Shown: positions 1 through 7,295 of the stretch, one piece after another
How the letters are laid out: every line of letters begins with the position of its first letter
Position numbering within the stretch: position 1 is the stretch's first letter
Assembly: GCA_016282855.1 (NCBI GenBank)
Contig: JAEELT010000001.1
Location: forward strand, 1 to 40,806
DNA length: 40,806 nt
Direction: 5' to 3'
From: Clostridiaceae bacterium
GTDB taxonomy: Bacteria > Bacillota > Clostridia > Oscillospirales > Acutalibacteraceae
Program-made: the position numbers and the translations under genes
Notes under the pieces: model-generated
Told to the model about the DNA's origin: nothing
Databases searched by the model: none
What the model saw: only the letters and a program-made list of their open reading frames with translations

Positions 1-657
1 ATGGAGATGAAATCCGATTCCAAAGCAATTGAATACAGGAAGTATGATGCGCGTTTTGAGTCGGAAGTGCTTGAGATTTTTACTGCATCGTTTGTAAATT
101 ATCCGCTGTTTTACGGCATTTTCAAAGACGGCTTCAAGGACGAAAAAAGGTTCCTTGAATTCTACAGGTGCCTGATGAAAGTGATTTTCAGAGCGACAAT
201 CCGTCAATACGGATGCTATATCGGATTTAAGGGAGATAAAATTGTCAGCCTTGTAATCATTGAGTCGCCGGATGACAAGCCCGTTGGCGTATGGGATAAC
301 ACGGTATGCGGAATGATGAATGTCATTTTAAAGCTGGGTCTTAAAAAAACTTTCGGTTTTATGGATCTCTCAGATCAGACGGAGCGCGTTGTCAGAGGCA
401 TAACAGAGCCGCACTGGCATCTGTATTTTCTGTCGGTTGACCCTGAGCATCAAGGCGATGGCATAGGCTCACACGCGATTAAATCATTTATTATTCCCCT
501 GGTTAAAGAGAACGGCGGCAAGCTGATTACCGTTACCACAAACGCCTCGGGTAATGTGAATTTCTATCTTAACAGCGGGTTCTCGCTTGTTGAGGAAGAA
601 ACGCTTGAATATTGCGGAAAACCGGTGAGCAACTGGACCTTCAGAATGGATTTATAA
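1..657 (+). CDS. GNAT-family N-acetyltransferase
   Basis: The 218-residue protein has the GNAT fold signature. A hydrophobic beta strand, LYFLSVDPEH (residues 141-150), runs directly into the acetyl-CoA pyrophosphate-binding loop QGDGIGS (151-157), which matches the family pattern Q/R-x-x-G-x-G/A. The C-terminal part has the expected NVNFYLNSGF segment, in which the Tyr is often the general acid. The substrate cannot be told. The ATG is the first base of the window, so the ribosome site is not visible and a longer start upstream cannot be excluded. It is followed by an 80-base gap before the next gene on the same strand, with no clear terminator. Confidence 0.85.
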   Translation: MEMKSDSKAIEYRKYDARFESEVLEIFTASFVNYPLFYGIFKDGFKDEKRFLEFYRCLMKVIFRATIRQYGCYIGFKGDKIVSLVIIESPDDKPVGVWDNTVCGMMNVILKLGLKKTFGFMDLSDQTERVVRGITEPHWHLYFLSVDPEHQGDGIGSHAIKSFIIPLVKENGGKLITVTTNASGNVNFYLNSGFSLVEEETLEYCGKPVSNWTFRMDL

Positions 658-737
658 GATAATAAATTTCGTTTAGCGGGATTGACTGCGAAGAAAAGAT
701 TTAAATCAACATTTGTAAAAAACGGAAAGTGAGCATT

Positions 738-2237
738 ATGAATTTGAATTTAATACCCGCGCAGGCAAAAAATACTGGCAACTATTTCTGCACCTGGGAT
801 TCACAGTGTGACCATATAAACACTTGGAAAGATTGTCCCAATGACTTCACCTCCCGCGACGCTATGTGCGAAGAGTTTCTGTTTGGCGAAAGCGGACTTC
901 TAAATAGTTTCGACGGTGTCAGAAAAGACCTTATTGTTGTGCTTGATGACGGATGGGATGTTCCTTACGGCGCAAAAGACACCCGTGTTTTCGGCTCACT
1001 TGTAGCTGACCCGGAGCGTTTCCCCTCTTTAAGCCGTATGACACCCGCAGGACGGCTTAAAGCGCTGTCGCAGCGCATAAAATCGCTGGGCTACAAAGGT
1101 CTCGGCCTTTGGGTGCCGTCACAGTCACAGTTAATGACAGACAGCAAAGAAATCTCTCGCACTCCCGAAGAGGAACGTCACTTTTGGGAAGAACGGGCAA
1201 AGTGGTGCTATGAAGCAGACATTACTTATCTTAAAGTTGACTGGGGTGCGCACCATCATGACGCCGGTTACCGCGCAATGATGACGGAGTGTGTGCGAAA
1301 ATTTTCACCGGATACAGCAATAGAACACGCTTTTGCCGGTTACCCGCTGTTTGAAACGGACGGGTATGAAATCACACGGGAAAAAACGGATTATCTTAAA
1401 AATGTTTTGCCTGCAAGCGATTATCTAAGGACCTACGATGTGGTTCACGAGCTTAAATACGCCTCGACCGTCAACCGCGTTTCAATCTGTCTCAAAGCGG
1501 CAAAGGGCTGCGACTGCGAAACTGTTCTGAATATTGAAGATACCGCTCTCATCGGTGCGGCGCTAGGCTGCTCAATCGGTGTTATGCGTCACGAGCTTGA
1601 AAAGAAACGCAAATATCTTCCTCTCCCACCGAGACAGGTGTCAGAATCAGTCTGCGCTCTGCGCTGGCAGAGAATAGCACCTCCTTTTTCCGCCGGCAGC
1701 ACTGAGCTTCATATTTCCGCTGAACGATTAAAAGATGTCTGGCGCTGCCCGAAGCGTAAGCCGGGTTACTGGCCAGATGTGACCGAGGGTGACTATTATG
1801 TGACCGCACCCGCGGCGGTTTCCAGAAATATGCCTCTGCCGAAGGTTACATCAAAGGGCGAAAAGCCGTATGTGCTCTGCTCCGTTAACCCCGAAAACGG
1901 AGCGCTCTGTGTTGCAGTTACGCCACGCACTTTCGTTGAAGGCATCGATATAACCCCTCTTGCCGATATCAGAGTCAAAGGCGGATTGCCGGACAAACCG
2001 ATCGGAATTTTCGGCAGGTTCGAATCTCTTTGCATAGAATTTGAAGAAGATGCGCAGGGCAAAAAAGTTTTTGCGCAGAACATGCTTTCAGACACAGCGC
2101 AGGATATTACTTCGCTTGTTACCCTCTCCGGCAAGTGTCTTACCATCCCAGGCAGAGTTATGCTGAGCGTCGGCTCGCCCGAAGAGCCCGAAAAAGGAAT
2201 CCCTGCAGTCGTAATAAAACTGTTTAATAAGAATTGA
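738..2237 (+). CDS. GH27/GH36-like (alpha-galactosidase clan) glycoside hydrolase
   Basis: About 499 residues with no signal peptide, so probably cytoplasmic. The N-terminal half reads as a TIM barrel of the alpha-galactosidase clan. DDGWD (residues 70-74) follows a hydrophobic strand, LGYKGLGLWV is a typical strand-loop, and LKVDWG (165-170) fits the K-x-D motif whose Asp is the nucleophile in GH27/GH36. The C-terminal roughly 200 residues resemble a beta-rich accessory domain. I chose ATG 738 over the in-frame GTG 729 because GGAAAG at 724-729 sits 8 bases before it and overlaps the GTG. The exact family and substrate are uncertain. Distant relatives annotated as melibiase-like or hypothetical are equally possible. 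Confidence 0.6.
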   Translation: MNLNLIPAQAKNTGNYFCTWDSQCDHINTWKDCPNDFTSRDAMCEEFLFGESGLLNSFDGVRKDLIVVLDDGWDVPYGAKDTRVFGSLVADPERFPSLSRMTPAGRLKALSQRIKSLGYKGLGLWVPSQSQLMTDSKEISRTPEEERHFWEERAKWCYEADITYLKVDWGAHHHDAGYRAMMTECVRKFSPDTAIEHAFAGYPLFETDGYEITREKTDYLKNVLPASDYLRTYDVVHELKYASTVNRVSICLKAAKGCDCETVLNIEDTALIGAALGCSIGVMRHELEKKRKYLPLPPRQVSESVCALRWQRIAPPFSAGSTELHISAERLKDVWRCPKRKPGYWPDVTEGDYYVTAPAAVSRNMPLPKVTSKGEKPYVLCSVNPENGALCVAVTPRTFVEGIDITPLADIRVKGGLPDKPIGIFGRFESLCIEFEEDAQGKKVFAQNMLSDTAQDITSLVTLSGKCLTIPGRVMLSVGSPEEPEKGIPAVVIKLFNKN

Positions 2238-2383
2238 GCTTTTATGAAATCGGTAAACATCATGAACTTCGCGCGGCGATTACCACAGCGTCAATCTTTG
2301 CCGGAGATTTTCTCAGCAAAAGGCGCAAAAAGAAGCTGAAAGCCGCCAATATCCTACCTGTAAAAAAAGCTCAAACAAAATAA
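2231..2383 (+). other. possible coding remnant or small ORF after the glycosidase
   Basis: Reading frame 2 is open from 2231 to a TAA at 2381-2383. Its translation looks protein-like (FYEIGKHHELRAAI, then ASIFAGDFLSK and a Lys/Arg-rich stretch). There is no ATG and no convincing ribosome site; the only candidate start is TTG 2234. I do not recognise the family. It may be the 3' end of a lost gene, or chance. The rest of the interval up to the TetR promoter at 2439 is AT-rich, with nothing else I can support. Confidence 0.22.
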
Positions 2384-2438
2384 GCAAATTATCCGTGCTT
2401 TTTATTACGGGAAAAATTAAAATAAAAGCAAAAACATA

Positions 2439-2467
2439 TTGACACAGTGTCAGAATAGTTGTATAAT
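2439..2467 (+). promoter_or_regulatory. sigma-A promoter of the tetR-flavodoxin operon
   Basis: TTGACA at 2439-2444 and TATAAT at 2462-2467 are both perfect consensus hexamers with a 17-base spacer. The promoter lies about 45 bases before the tetR start and overlaps the first TetR operator, so binding there would block RNA polymerase. Confidence 0.85.
2440..2452. promoter_or_regulatory. TetR operator O1 (TGACAC-N-GTGTCA palindrome)
   Basis: TGACACAGTGTCA is a perfect 6+1+6 palindrome that covers most of the -35 hexamer. A second copy with the same half-sites lies 36 bases downstream (centre to centre). Position next to a TetR gene indicates autoregulation. Confidence 0.8.
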
Positions 2468-2475
2468 GCAATTGC

Positions 2476-2488
2476 TGACACGGTGTCA
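2476..2488. promoter_or_regulatory. TetR operator O2 (TGACAC-N-GTGTCA palindrome)
   Basis: TGACACGGTGTCA is the second perfect copy of the palindrome. It sits just after the -10 box, at or beyond the expected transcription start. Together with O1 it brackets the -10 element, a classic repression layout. Confidence 0.8.
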
Positions 2489-2511
2489 ATTTTGTTTTTG
2501 AGGTGATATTT

Positions 2512-3126
2512 ATGCCCAGAGGTTCGGCGGAATTAACCAACGCCCGCAGAGAAGAAATCATCAGCGCCTGCAAAGAACTTTATAAAACAATGAGTTTCAA
2601 GGATATCACGATTAAAGAAATTGCGAACTATACCTCCTTTACCCGCCCTTCGATTTATAACTACTTTGAAACAAAGGAAGAGATTTTTCTTGCCATTCTT
2701 CAAAAGGAATATGAGCTGTGGGTGAAAGAGATTGAAAATGTTATAGGTGAAAATGAAACGATGACCAAAGAACAGCTTGCCGAAGTGCTCGCCTCCTCCC
2801 TAGAAAACAGGGCGCTTCTCTTAAAGCTGATGAGTATGAACCACTATGATATGGAAGCAAACAGCCGCATGGAAAAACTGGTTGAGTTTAAAAAGGCATA
2901 CGGCGCTTCGCTGACCGTTGTTGAAAAGCTGATTGGGAAATTCCGGATAGAAGCCGACAGTGCTGCCTTTATCTATAATTTCTTCCCGTTCATTTACGGA
3001 ATTTATCCCTATGCCGTAGTAACCGAAAAACAGCAGGAAGCAATGAAACAGGCGGGAATTGAATACCGGTACCATACCATTTATGAGCTTGCATACGGTT
3101 GCGCGTTAAAGTTACTTGAAGTATGA
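2512..3126 (+). CDS. TetR/AcrR-family transcriptional regulator
   Basis: The 204-residue protein has an N-terminal TetR DNA-binding domain. The helix-turn-helix spans about residues 33-52 (TIKEIANYTSFTRPSIYNYF), followed by the typical F-x-x-K-E-E-I. The remainder is a helical ligand-binding domain with no recognisable ligand. ATG 2512 is chosen over the in-frame GTG 2503 because GAGGTGA at 2500-2506 is a good ribosome site for 2512 and includes the GTG itself. Two palindromes in its own promoter point to autorepression. The genes downstream, starting 60 bases later with no visible separate promoter, are probably in the same operon and are likely de-repressed with it. Confidence 0.92.
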   Translation: MPRGSAELTNARREEIISACKELYKTMSFKDITIKEIANYTSFTRPSIYNYFETKEEIFLAILQKEYELWVKEIENVIGENETMTKEQLAEVLASSLENRALLLKLMSMNHYDMEANSRMEKLVEFKKAYGASLTVVEKLIGKFRIEADSAAFIYNFFPFIYGIYPYAVVTEKQQEAMKQAGIEYRYHTIYELAYGCALKLLEV

Positions 3127-3186
3127 AGGGCAGATTACTTTACAGTGACAAAAACAAAAATCTATGAAAAAACCGGAGGATAAAAA

Positions 3187-3831
3187 ATGAAAACAAAAAT
3201 TACAGCGCTTTTTACTATTGTAATACTTGTACTTTCACTTGCTGCCTGCGGCGCAAATACAGACACACAGACCCCTCAGGAGCAGCCCGATACATCCGCG
3301 GTACAGAATAAGCCGGATGAAACAACCGGCACCGCCGCGCAGCCCGTAACAAAAGCGGGCAAAACCCTTGTTGTATTTTTCTCCGCAACCGGCACAACAA
3401 AGGGCGTTGCCGAAAAAATAGCGAAAGTCACAAACGCCGATATTTATGAAATCAAGGCGGCGCAGACTTATACGGATGCCGACCTCAACTGGCACGACAG
3501 CTCCAGTCGCACAACAAAAGAGCAGAATGATAAATCCGTCCGTCCCGAAATAGCAAGTGAAAAGCTTTCACTTGACGGTTATACAACCATATTCATCGGT
3601 TATCCAATCTGGTGGGGCGAAGAGCCTCGCATTATGGATACCTTCGCGGAAAGCTATGATTTTGATGGTATTACAATGATTCCTTTCTGCACTTCGGGCG
3701 GCAGCGGAATCGGCAGAAGCGGCAAAAATCTTGAGGAAAACGCGGTCAGCGGCACCTGGCTTGACGGCGAGCGTCTGAGCGCCGGCGTTTCAGAAGCCGA
3801 GATTCAGACATGGATTGATTCATTACAATAA
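3187..3831 (+). CDS. lipoprotein flavodoxin (surface-anchored)
   Basis: The 214-residue protein begins with a lipoprotein signal. A Lys-rich start and hydrophobic core end in the lipobox LAAC with Cys21, so it should be anchored on the outer face of the membrane. A roughly 35-residue Thr/Pro/Gln-rich linker follows, then a flavodoxin domain from about residue 59. The FMN phosphate loop SATGTT is at 66-71, and the aromatic loop GYPIWWGE and the TSGGSGIG loop follow. It is a clear paralogue of the cytoplasmic flavodoxin at 4543, sharing DLNW, the PIWW loop and TSGGSG. The ribosome site CCGGAGGA precedes the ATG. It probably carries one FMN and moves electrons outside the cell. The partner is inferred to be the membrane cytochrome encoded 15 bases downstream. 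Confidence 0.88.
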   Translation: MKTKITALFTIVILVLSLAACGANTDTQTPQEQPDTSAVQNKPDETTGTAAQPVTKAGKTLVVFFSATGTTKGVAEKIAKVTNADIYEIKAAQTYTDADLNWHDSSSRTTKEQNDKSVRPEIASEKLSLDGYTTIFIGYPIWWGEEPRIMDTFAESYDFDGITMIPFCTSGGSGIGRSGKNLEENAVSGTWLDGERLSAGVSEAEIQTWIDSLQ

Positions 3832-3846
3832 CTGACGGAGATAAAA

Positions 3847-4524
3847 ATGCCGGTCAAACGTAAAAATATGATAAAGCGTATCGTTGACACCGGACTGACC
3901 GTGATTCTGCTTTGCCTTATGGCATATCAGGTGACGGGAGAAGCGCTTCACGAATGGCTCGGTATAGGTATGACGCTGCTTGTCATATTACACCAGGTAC
4001 TTAATATCAGATGGTACGGCGCTTTATTCAATGGTAAGTATCACGCCCTTCGCGTAGCGCAGACAGCGGTGAATCTGCTTTTGCTCCTGTCATTTGCGCT
4101 GACGGCCTTCTGCGGTATGGCTATGAGCAGCAAAGCGGTGCCGTTTCTTTACGGCATTGCTCCCGTATCCTTCGCAAGGCAGACTCATCTTTCGCTCTCT
4201 CACTGGTCGTTTGTGCTGATGGGACTTCACCTCGGCATTCACCTTACGGTTATGGTGTCAAAGATGCCGGGTAAAACGCGCAAAGCGATGACGGCGTTAT
4301 TCTGCGCCGCGGCTGCAGCGGGACTCTTCTTCTTCCTTAAAAACAGAATATACAACTATCTGTTTTTCAGGGTGCCTTTCGCGTTACTAGATTATGAAAA
4401 ACCCCCGGTAATCGTATTCATTGAAAATATACTGATGCTTCTGCTTTTTACCTTTGCGGGGCTGATGCTTGCGCGCCTCTGTAAAAAGGGCAAAAAGGCA
4501 AAAAGCGACATCACAAAGCAATAA
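3847..4524 (+). CDS. DUF4405-type membrane cytochrome b-like protein
   Basis: The 225-residue protein has about five hydrophobic membrane segments. Histidines occur at positions suited to heme ligation: His35 (ALHEW), His49 (ILHQV), His114 and His119 (THLSLSH) and His128/132 (LHLGIH). This pattern matches the DUF4405 family, which I recall being linked to flavin-based extracytoplasmic electron transfer. The C-terminus has another membrane helix and a basic cytoplasmic tail. The gene lies between two flavodoxin genes, one exported and one cytoplasmic, 15 and 18 bases away, so an operon is very likely. Heme binding is inferred from the histidines; the redox partners are inferred from context. 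Confidence 0.75.
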   Translation: MPVKRKNMIKRIVDTGLTVILLCLMAYQVTGEALHEWLGIGMTLLVILHQVLNIRWYGALFNGKYHALRVAQTAVNLLLLLSFALTAFCGMAMSSKAVPFLYGIAPVSFARQTHLSLSHWSFVLMGLHLGIHLTVMVSKMPGKTRKAMTALFCAAAAAGLFFFLKNRIYNYLFFRVPFALLDYEKPPVIVFIENILMLLLFTFAGLMLARLCKKGKKAKSDITKQ

Positions 4525-4542
4525 CAAAAAGGAGAAATCAAA

Positions 4543-5013
4543 ATGAGCAAAAAACTGGTAGCATACTTTTCTGCAAGCGGTAAAACCGCATCAAAAGCAA
4601 AGGCGCTCGCCGAAGCGGCAGGCGCGGATTTATATGAAATCAAGCCGGGAAAGGCATACACAAAATCTGACCTCAACTGGATGAACCCGCTCTCACGCAG
4701 CAGCAAGGAAATGAAAAACAGCATTAAGCCTGCCCTTGCAGATAAAGACGCGAAAATTGAAAACTATGATGTTATATTTGTCGGATTCCCGATCTGGTGG
4801 TATGTTGCGCCGACGATAATAAACAGTTTTCTTGAAGCATACGATTTCAGCGGCAAAAAGATTGTTCTTTTCGCGACGTCAGGCGGAAGCGGCTTCGGCA
4901 AGGCAGCGCAGAATTTACAGCCAAGTGCGCCGAATGCAAAGATTGTTGAGGGCAAAATCTTAAACGGCTCAGTTTCAGCAGCAGAATTAAAAGCATTTGC
5001 AAATGCGTTTTAA
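4543..5013 (+). CDS. flavodoxin (cytoplasmic)
   Basis: This 156-residue single-domain flavodoxin has no signal peptide. The FMN phosphate loop SASGKT lies at residues 10-15. The loop GFPIWWYV carries the aromatic residues that usually stack on FMN, and ATSGGSGFG is the third flavin-contacting loop. AAGGAG before the ATG is a strong ribosome site. It is the cytoplasmic paralogue of the lipoprotein flavodoxin two genes upstream. In this operon it is a plausible electron donor to, or acceptor from, the intervening membrane cytochrome. Confidence 0.92.
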   Translation: MSKKLVAYFSASGKTASKAKALAEAAGADLYEIKPGKAYTKSDLNWMNPLSRSSKEMKNSIKPALADKDAKIENYDVIFVGFPIWWYVAPTIINSFLEAYDFSGKKIVLFATSGGSGFGKAAQNLQPSAPNAKIVEGKILNGSVSAAELKAFANAF

Positions 5014-5044
5014 AAGATTTACTTAAAGAAAAAAGAGGATAAAT

Positions 5045-5800
5045 ATGAGCAAAAAAATAACACAGACTGCCGGCAGAGATCAGCTTGGCAATTTTGCACC
5101 GATATTCGCTCATCTGAATGATGATGTGCTTTTCGGTGAGGTTTGGAACGAGCCTGTTCTTGACACAAAAACAAAGTGTATGATAACCGTTGTTTCTCTT
5201 ATGGCAAGCGGTATAACTGACAGTTCACTTAAATATCATCTTGAAAACGCAAAAAAACACGGCGTTACAAAAGAGGAAATTGTAGCGATTATCACACACT
5301 GTACCATGTATACCGGATGGCCCAAGGGCTGGGCTGTATTCCGCCTCGCAAAGGAAATATGGGCGGATGGACAATCTGCTTCGACTGAAAAAGACAGGTT
5401 TCAAAGCAAAATTATGTTCCCTGTAGGCGAAGAAAACCCATACGGTGAGTTTTTCAGCGGAAAAAGCTACCTCGCCCCGGTTTCAACCGAACAGATTCCC
5501 GTTTACAATGTTACCTTTGAACCGGGTTGCCGCAATAACTGGCATATTCACCACGCAAAAAGCGGCGGCGGTCAGATGCTTATCTGCGTAGGTGGCAGAG
5601 GATTTTTTCAGGAGTGGGGAAAAGCTCCCGTTGAAATGACAGAAGGAACCGTAATCAACATTCATGCAGAGGTTAAGCATTGGCACGGCGCGGCTGAGAA
5701 TTCGTGGTTTGCTCATCTCGCTTTTGAAATACCCGGCGATGAAACAGTCAACGAATGGCTTGAGCCCGTAAGTGACAGTGAATACAACGCTCTTGTTTAA
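5045..5800 (+). CDS. carboxymuconolactone decarboxylase-like / cupin fusion protein
   Basis: 251 residues in two domains. Residues ~15-110 form an all-helical CMD/AhpD-like domain (TKCMITVVSLMASG, then KYHLENAKKHGVTKEEI and the HCTMYTGWP segment). It lacks the CxxC pair of true AhpD peroxidases. Residues ~130-245 form a cupin: a metal-site H-x-H-H cluster at about 167-170, Gln instead of the usual Glu in motif 1, and a second motif with histidines (KHWHGAAEN). Such CMD-cupin fusions are common in Clostridia, but the reaction is not known to me. It is the last gene of the TetR-controlled redox cluster, 31 bases after the flavodoxin, with a GAGG ribosome site. Confidence 0.85.
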   Translation: MSKKITQTAGRDQLGNFAPIFAHLNDDVLFGEVWNEPVLDTKTKCMITVVSLMASGITDSSLKYHLENAKKHGVTKEEIVAIITHCTMYTGWPKGWAVFRLAKEIWADGQSASTEKDRFQSKIMFPVGEENPYGEFFSGKSYLAPVSTEQIPVYNVTFEPGCRNNWHIHHAKSGGGQMLICVGGRGFFQEWGKAPVEMTEGTVINIHAEVKHWHGAAENSWFAHLAFEIPGDETVNEWLEPVSDSEYNALV

Positions 5801-5834
5801 TGCTTTAAAATACAGCTTAGCAAACATTACAGAA

Positions 5835-5863
5835 AAGCCGCAAACAGAATGTGCGGCTTGATT
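5835..5863 (+). terminator. possible terminator after the redox operon
   Basis: An 8-base-pair stem (AAGCCGCA pairing with TGCGGCTT, loop of nine bases) lies 35 bases after the CMD-cupin stop. The following tract is only weakly T-rich (GATTTATG), so efficiency is uncertain. Confidence 0.55.
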
Positions 5864-5918
5864 TATGTAAATATAAAAGAAGAACACCAAATAATATTAT
5901 TTAATACTTAATAAGTTA

Positions 5919-5947
5919 TTAATATCTCAGTAATTATATGCTATAAT
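5919..5947 (+). promoter_or_regulatory. promoter of the secreted MBL-fold gene (extended -10)
   Basis: TATAAT at 5942-5947 is preceded by TG at 5939-5940 (an extended -10). A weak -35 TTAATA lies at 5919-5924, 17 bases upstream. The whole 5880-5990 stretch is strongly AT-rich. Confidence 0.6.
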
Positions 5948-6003
5948 CATTGTATATTTAGGTATAGTTTTATTTTAAAAATAGTTTTCGGAGATGATTT
6001 TCA

Positions 6004-7041
6004 ATGAAGCTTAAATCCTTAATTAGCGCTATTCTGATTTTTGCGCTTATGTTTACGCTTGCATCGCCGGTATTTGCCGCAGCGCCTGCGTCGGAATCAC
6101 CGCAGGAAGAAACTTCTGATATTCTTAATGATTTTGTGTCGTTTTTTCAGAAAACATTCTATAAAATCAAATCATTCTTTGACAGCATAAGATACTTCTT
6201 TGAAGTCAAAGAAGAAGGTGTTGAGAACACAATGAACAAAAACGCAATTCATATGCTCAAGTCCGTTACGGATACTATCGGCGACAGTTTTATTATAACT
6301 ACCGAAGACGAAAAAGTCATAGTAGTTGACGGCGGATTTAAAAACGAAACGGATTACTTTATACAGTATCTTAAAGCGGTGACCGGGCAGAAAAAGCCCG
6401 TAATTGACGCGTGGTTCCTTTCTCACCCTCACACCGACCATGTAGAGCTTTTCAATGAAGTTGCTGAAAACCGTACAAATCAGGTCACATTCAACAAGGT
6501 TCTTCTTAATTACCCGCCTGTTGAGCTCTATGAGTCACGCTCTCAGGAAGAAGGCGCTCAGATGGCAGGCGAATTCTGCCGTATAAGCAAGGCGTTTCCC
6601 GAAAAAGTGCAGATACTCAACACCGGAGATATATTCAATATCGGCGCTGCAAAAATCACCGTTCTTTACACATGTGACACATCTTTTATTGATGTCAATG
6701 AGCACTCGGTAATATTCCGCATGGATCTCGGCGGTAAAAGCACCATGTTCACAGGAGACGCGCAGGTAAACGCAGGCAACAAAACAATTGAGATGTGGGC
6801 TGAAAGCGGCCTGCTTGACTGCGATATCTGCAAAATGGCTCACCACGGTCAGGACGGAGTTGACCGCAATTTCTATGAGGCGGTTTCACCGGAAATATGT
6901 CTGTGGCCTACCCCCTCATGGGTATGGGACAACAGGAACGGCAACCTTAAAACGCTCGAAGTTCGCGAGTGGATTCAGGAAATCGGCGTAAAAGAGAACT
7001 ACGTCGCGAAAGACGGTTCCAAAGTGCTGTATTTAAACTGA
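6004..7041 (+). CDS. secreted metallo-beta-lactamase-fold hydrolase (ComEC-like domain)
   Basis: The 345-residue protein has a signal peptide with a likely cut after PVFA|A around residue 26. An aromatic, amphipathic helical stretch at about 38-62 (FVSFFQKTFYKIKSFF) separates it from the enzyme domain. The MBL metal motif HPHTDH is at residues 141-146. FTGDAQ carries the later Asp ligand, and AHHGQDG (His280) gives the last histidine. The arrangement resembles the MBL domain of ComEC/Rec2-type proteins, which act on nucleic acid or phosphodiesters, but here it stands alone outside the cell. GGAGATG provides the ribosome site. The substrate is unknown. The coding region is complete, yet its stop directly abuts a gene remnant. 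Confidence 0.82.
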   Translation: MKLKSLISAILIFALMFTLASPVFAAAPASESPQEETSDILNDFVSFFQKTFYKIKSFFDSIRYFFEVKEEGVENTMNKNAIHMLKSVTDTIGDSFIITTEDEKVIVVDGGFKNETDYFIQYLKAVTGQKKPVIDAWFLSHPHTDHVELFNEVAENRTNQVTFNKVLLNYPPVELYESRSQEEGAQMAGEFCRISKAFPEKVQILNTGDIFNIGAAKITVLYTCDTSFIDVNEHSVIFRMDLGGKSTMFTGDAQVNAGNKTIEMWAESGLLDCDICKMAHHGQDGVDRNFYEAVSPEICLWPTPSWVWDNRNGNLKTLEVREWIQEIGVKENYVAKDGSKVLYLN

Positions 7042-7042
7042 A

Positions 7043-7244
7043 AGCAATCCGGTTTTGCTGATTATTCACGGCGGAGAAGATATGATATGCCCCGTAAGCG
7101 CGGCGCGTCAGTGGTTTGATAATCTCTGCGCACCGAAAAAAAGATTTTGAGGTTATAAAAGATGCCTCTCATATGGTAAACTTTGAACAGCCTGACAAAT
7201 GGAACAGGCTTCTTGAAAGCGTTCTGCCGGAAAACAATAAATAA
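7043..7244 (+). pseudogene. 3' remnant of an alpha/beta-hydrolase gene, with a frameshift
   Basis: Frame 2 from 7043 encodes NPVLLIIHGGEDMICPVSAA and continues to RQWFDNLCAPKK, where a run of seven A (7136-7142) puts it out of frame. Removing one A continues it as DFEVIKDASHMVNFEQPD and on to a TAA at 7242-7244. GGED and ASHM with NFEQP match the acid and histidine regions of alpha/beta hydrolases of the prolyl-aminopeptidase type. The N-terminal two thirds, including the nucleophile elbow, are absent, because the fragment starts right at the stop of the MBL gene. The truncation is real. The frameshift could be either decay or a homopolymer sequencing error. Confidence 0.75.
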
Positions 7245-7249
7245 GAACT

Positions 7250-7285
7250 CCCGCCCCATAGGTTTTACCTTTGAGGCGGGTTTCC
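7250..7285. terminator. bidirectional terminator between convergent units
   Basis: CCCGCC at 7250-7255 pairs with GGCGGG at 7275-7280, with an inner AGGT/ACCT pairing in the loop. The hairpin lies between the convergent remnant/MBL unit and ppa and has T-rich flanks on both strands. Confidence 0.65.
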
Positions 7286-7295
7286 GTTTAAATAA

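Noticed and set aside
2313-2573. 86-residue - strand frame across the tetR promoter
   Set aside because: It runs antisense through a perfect promoter and both operators, and looks like chance.
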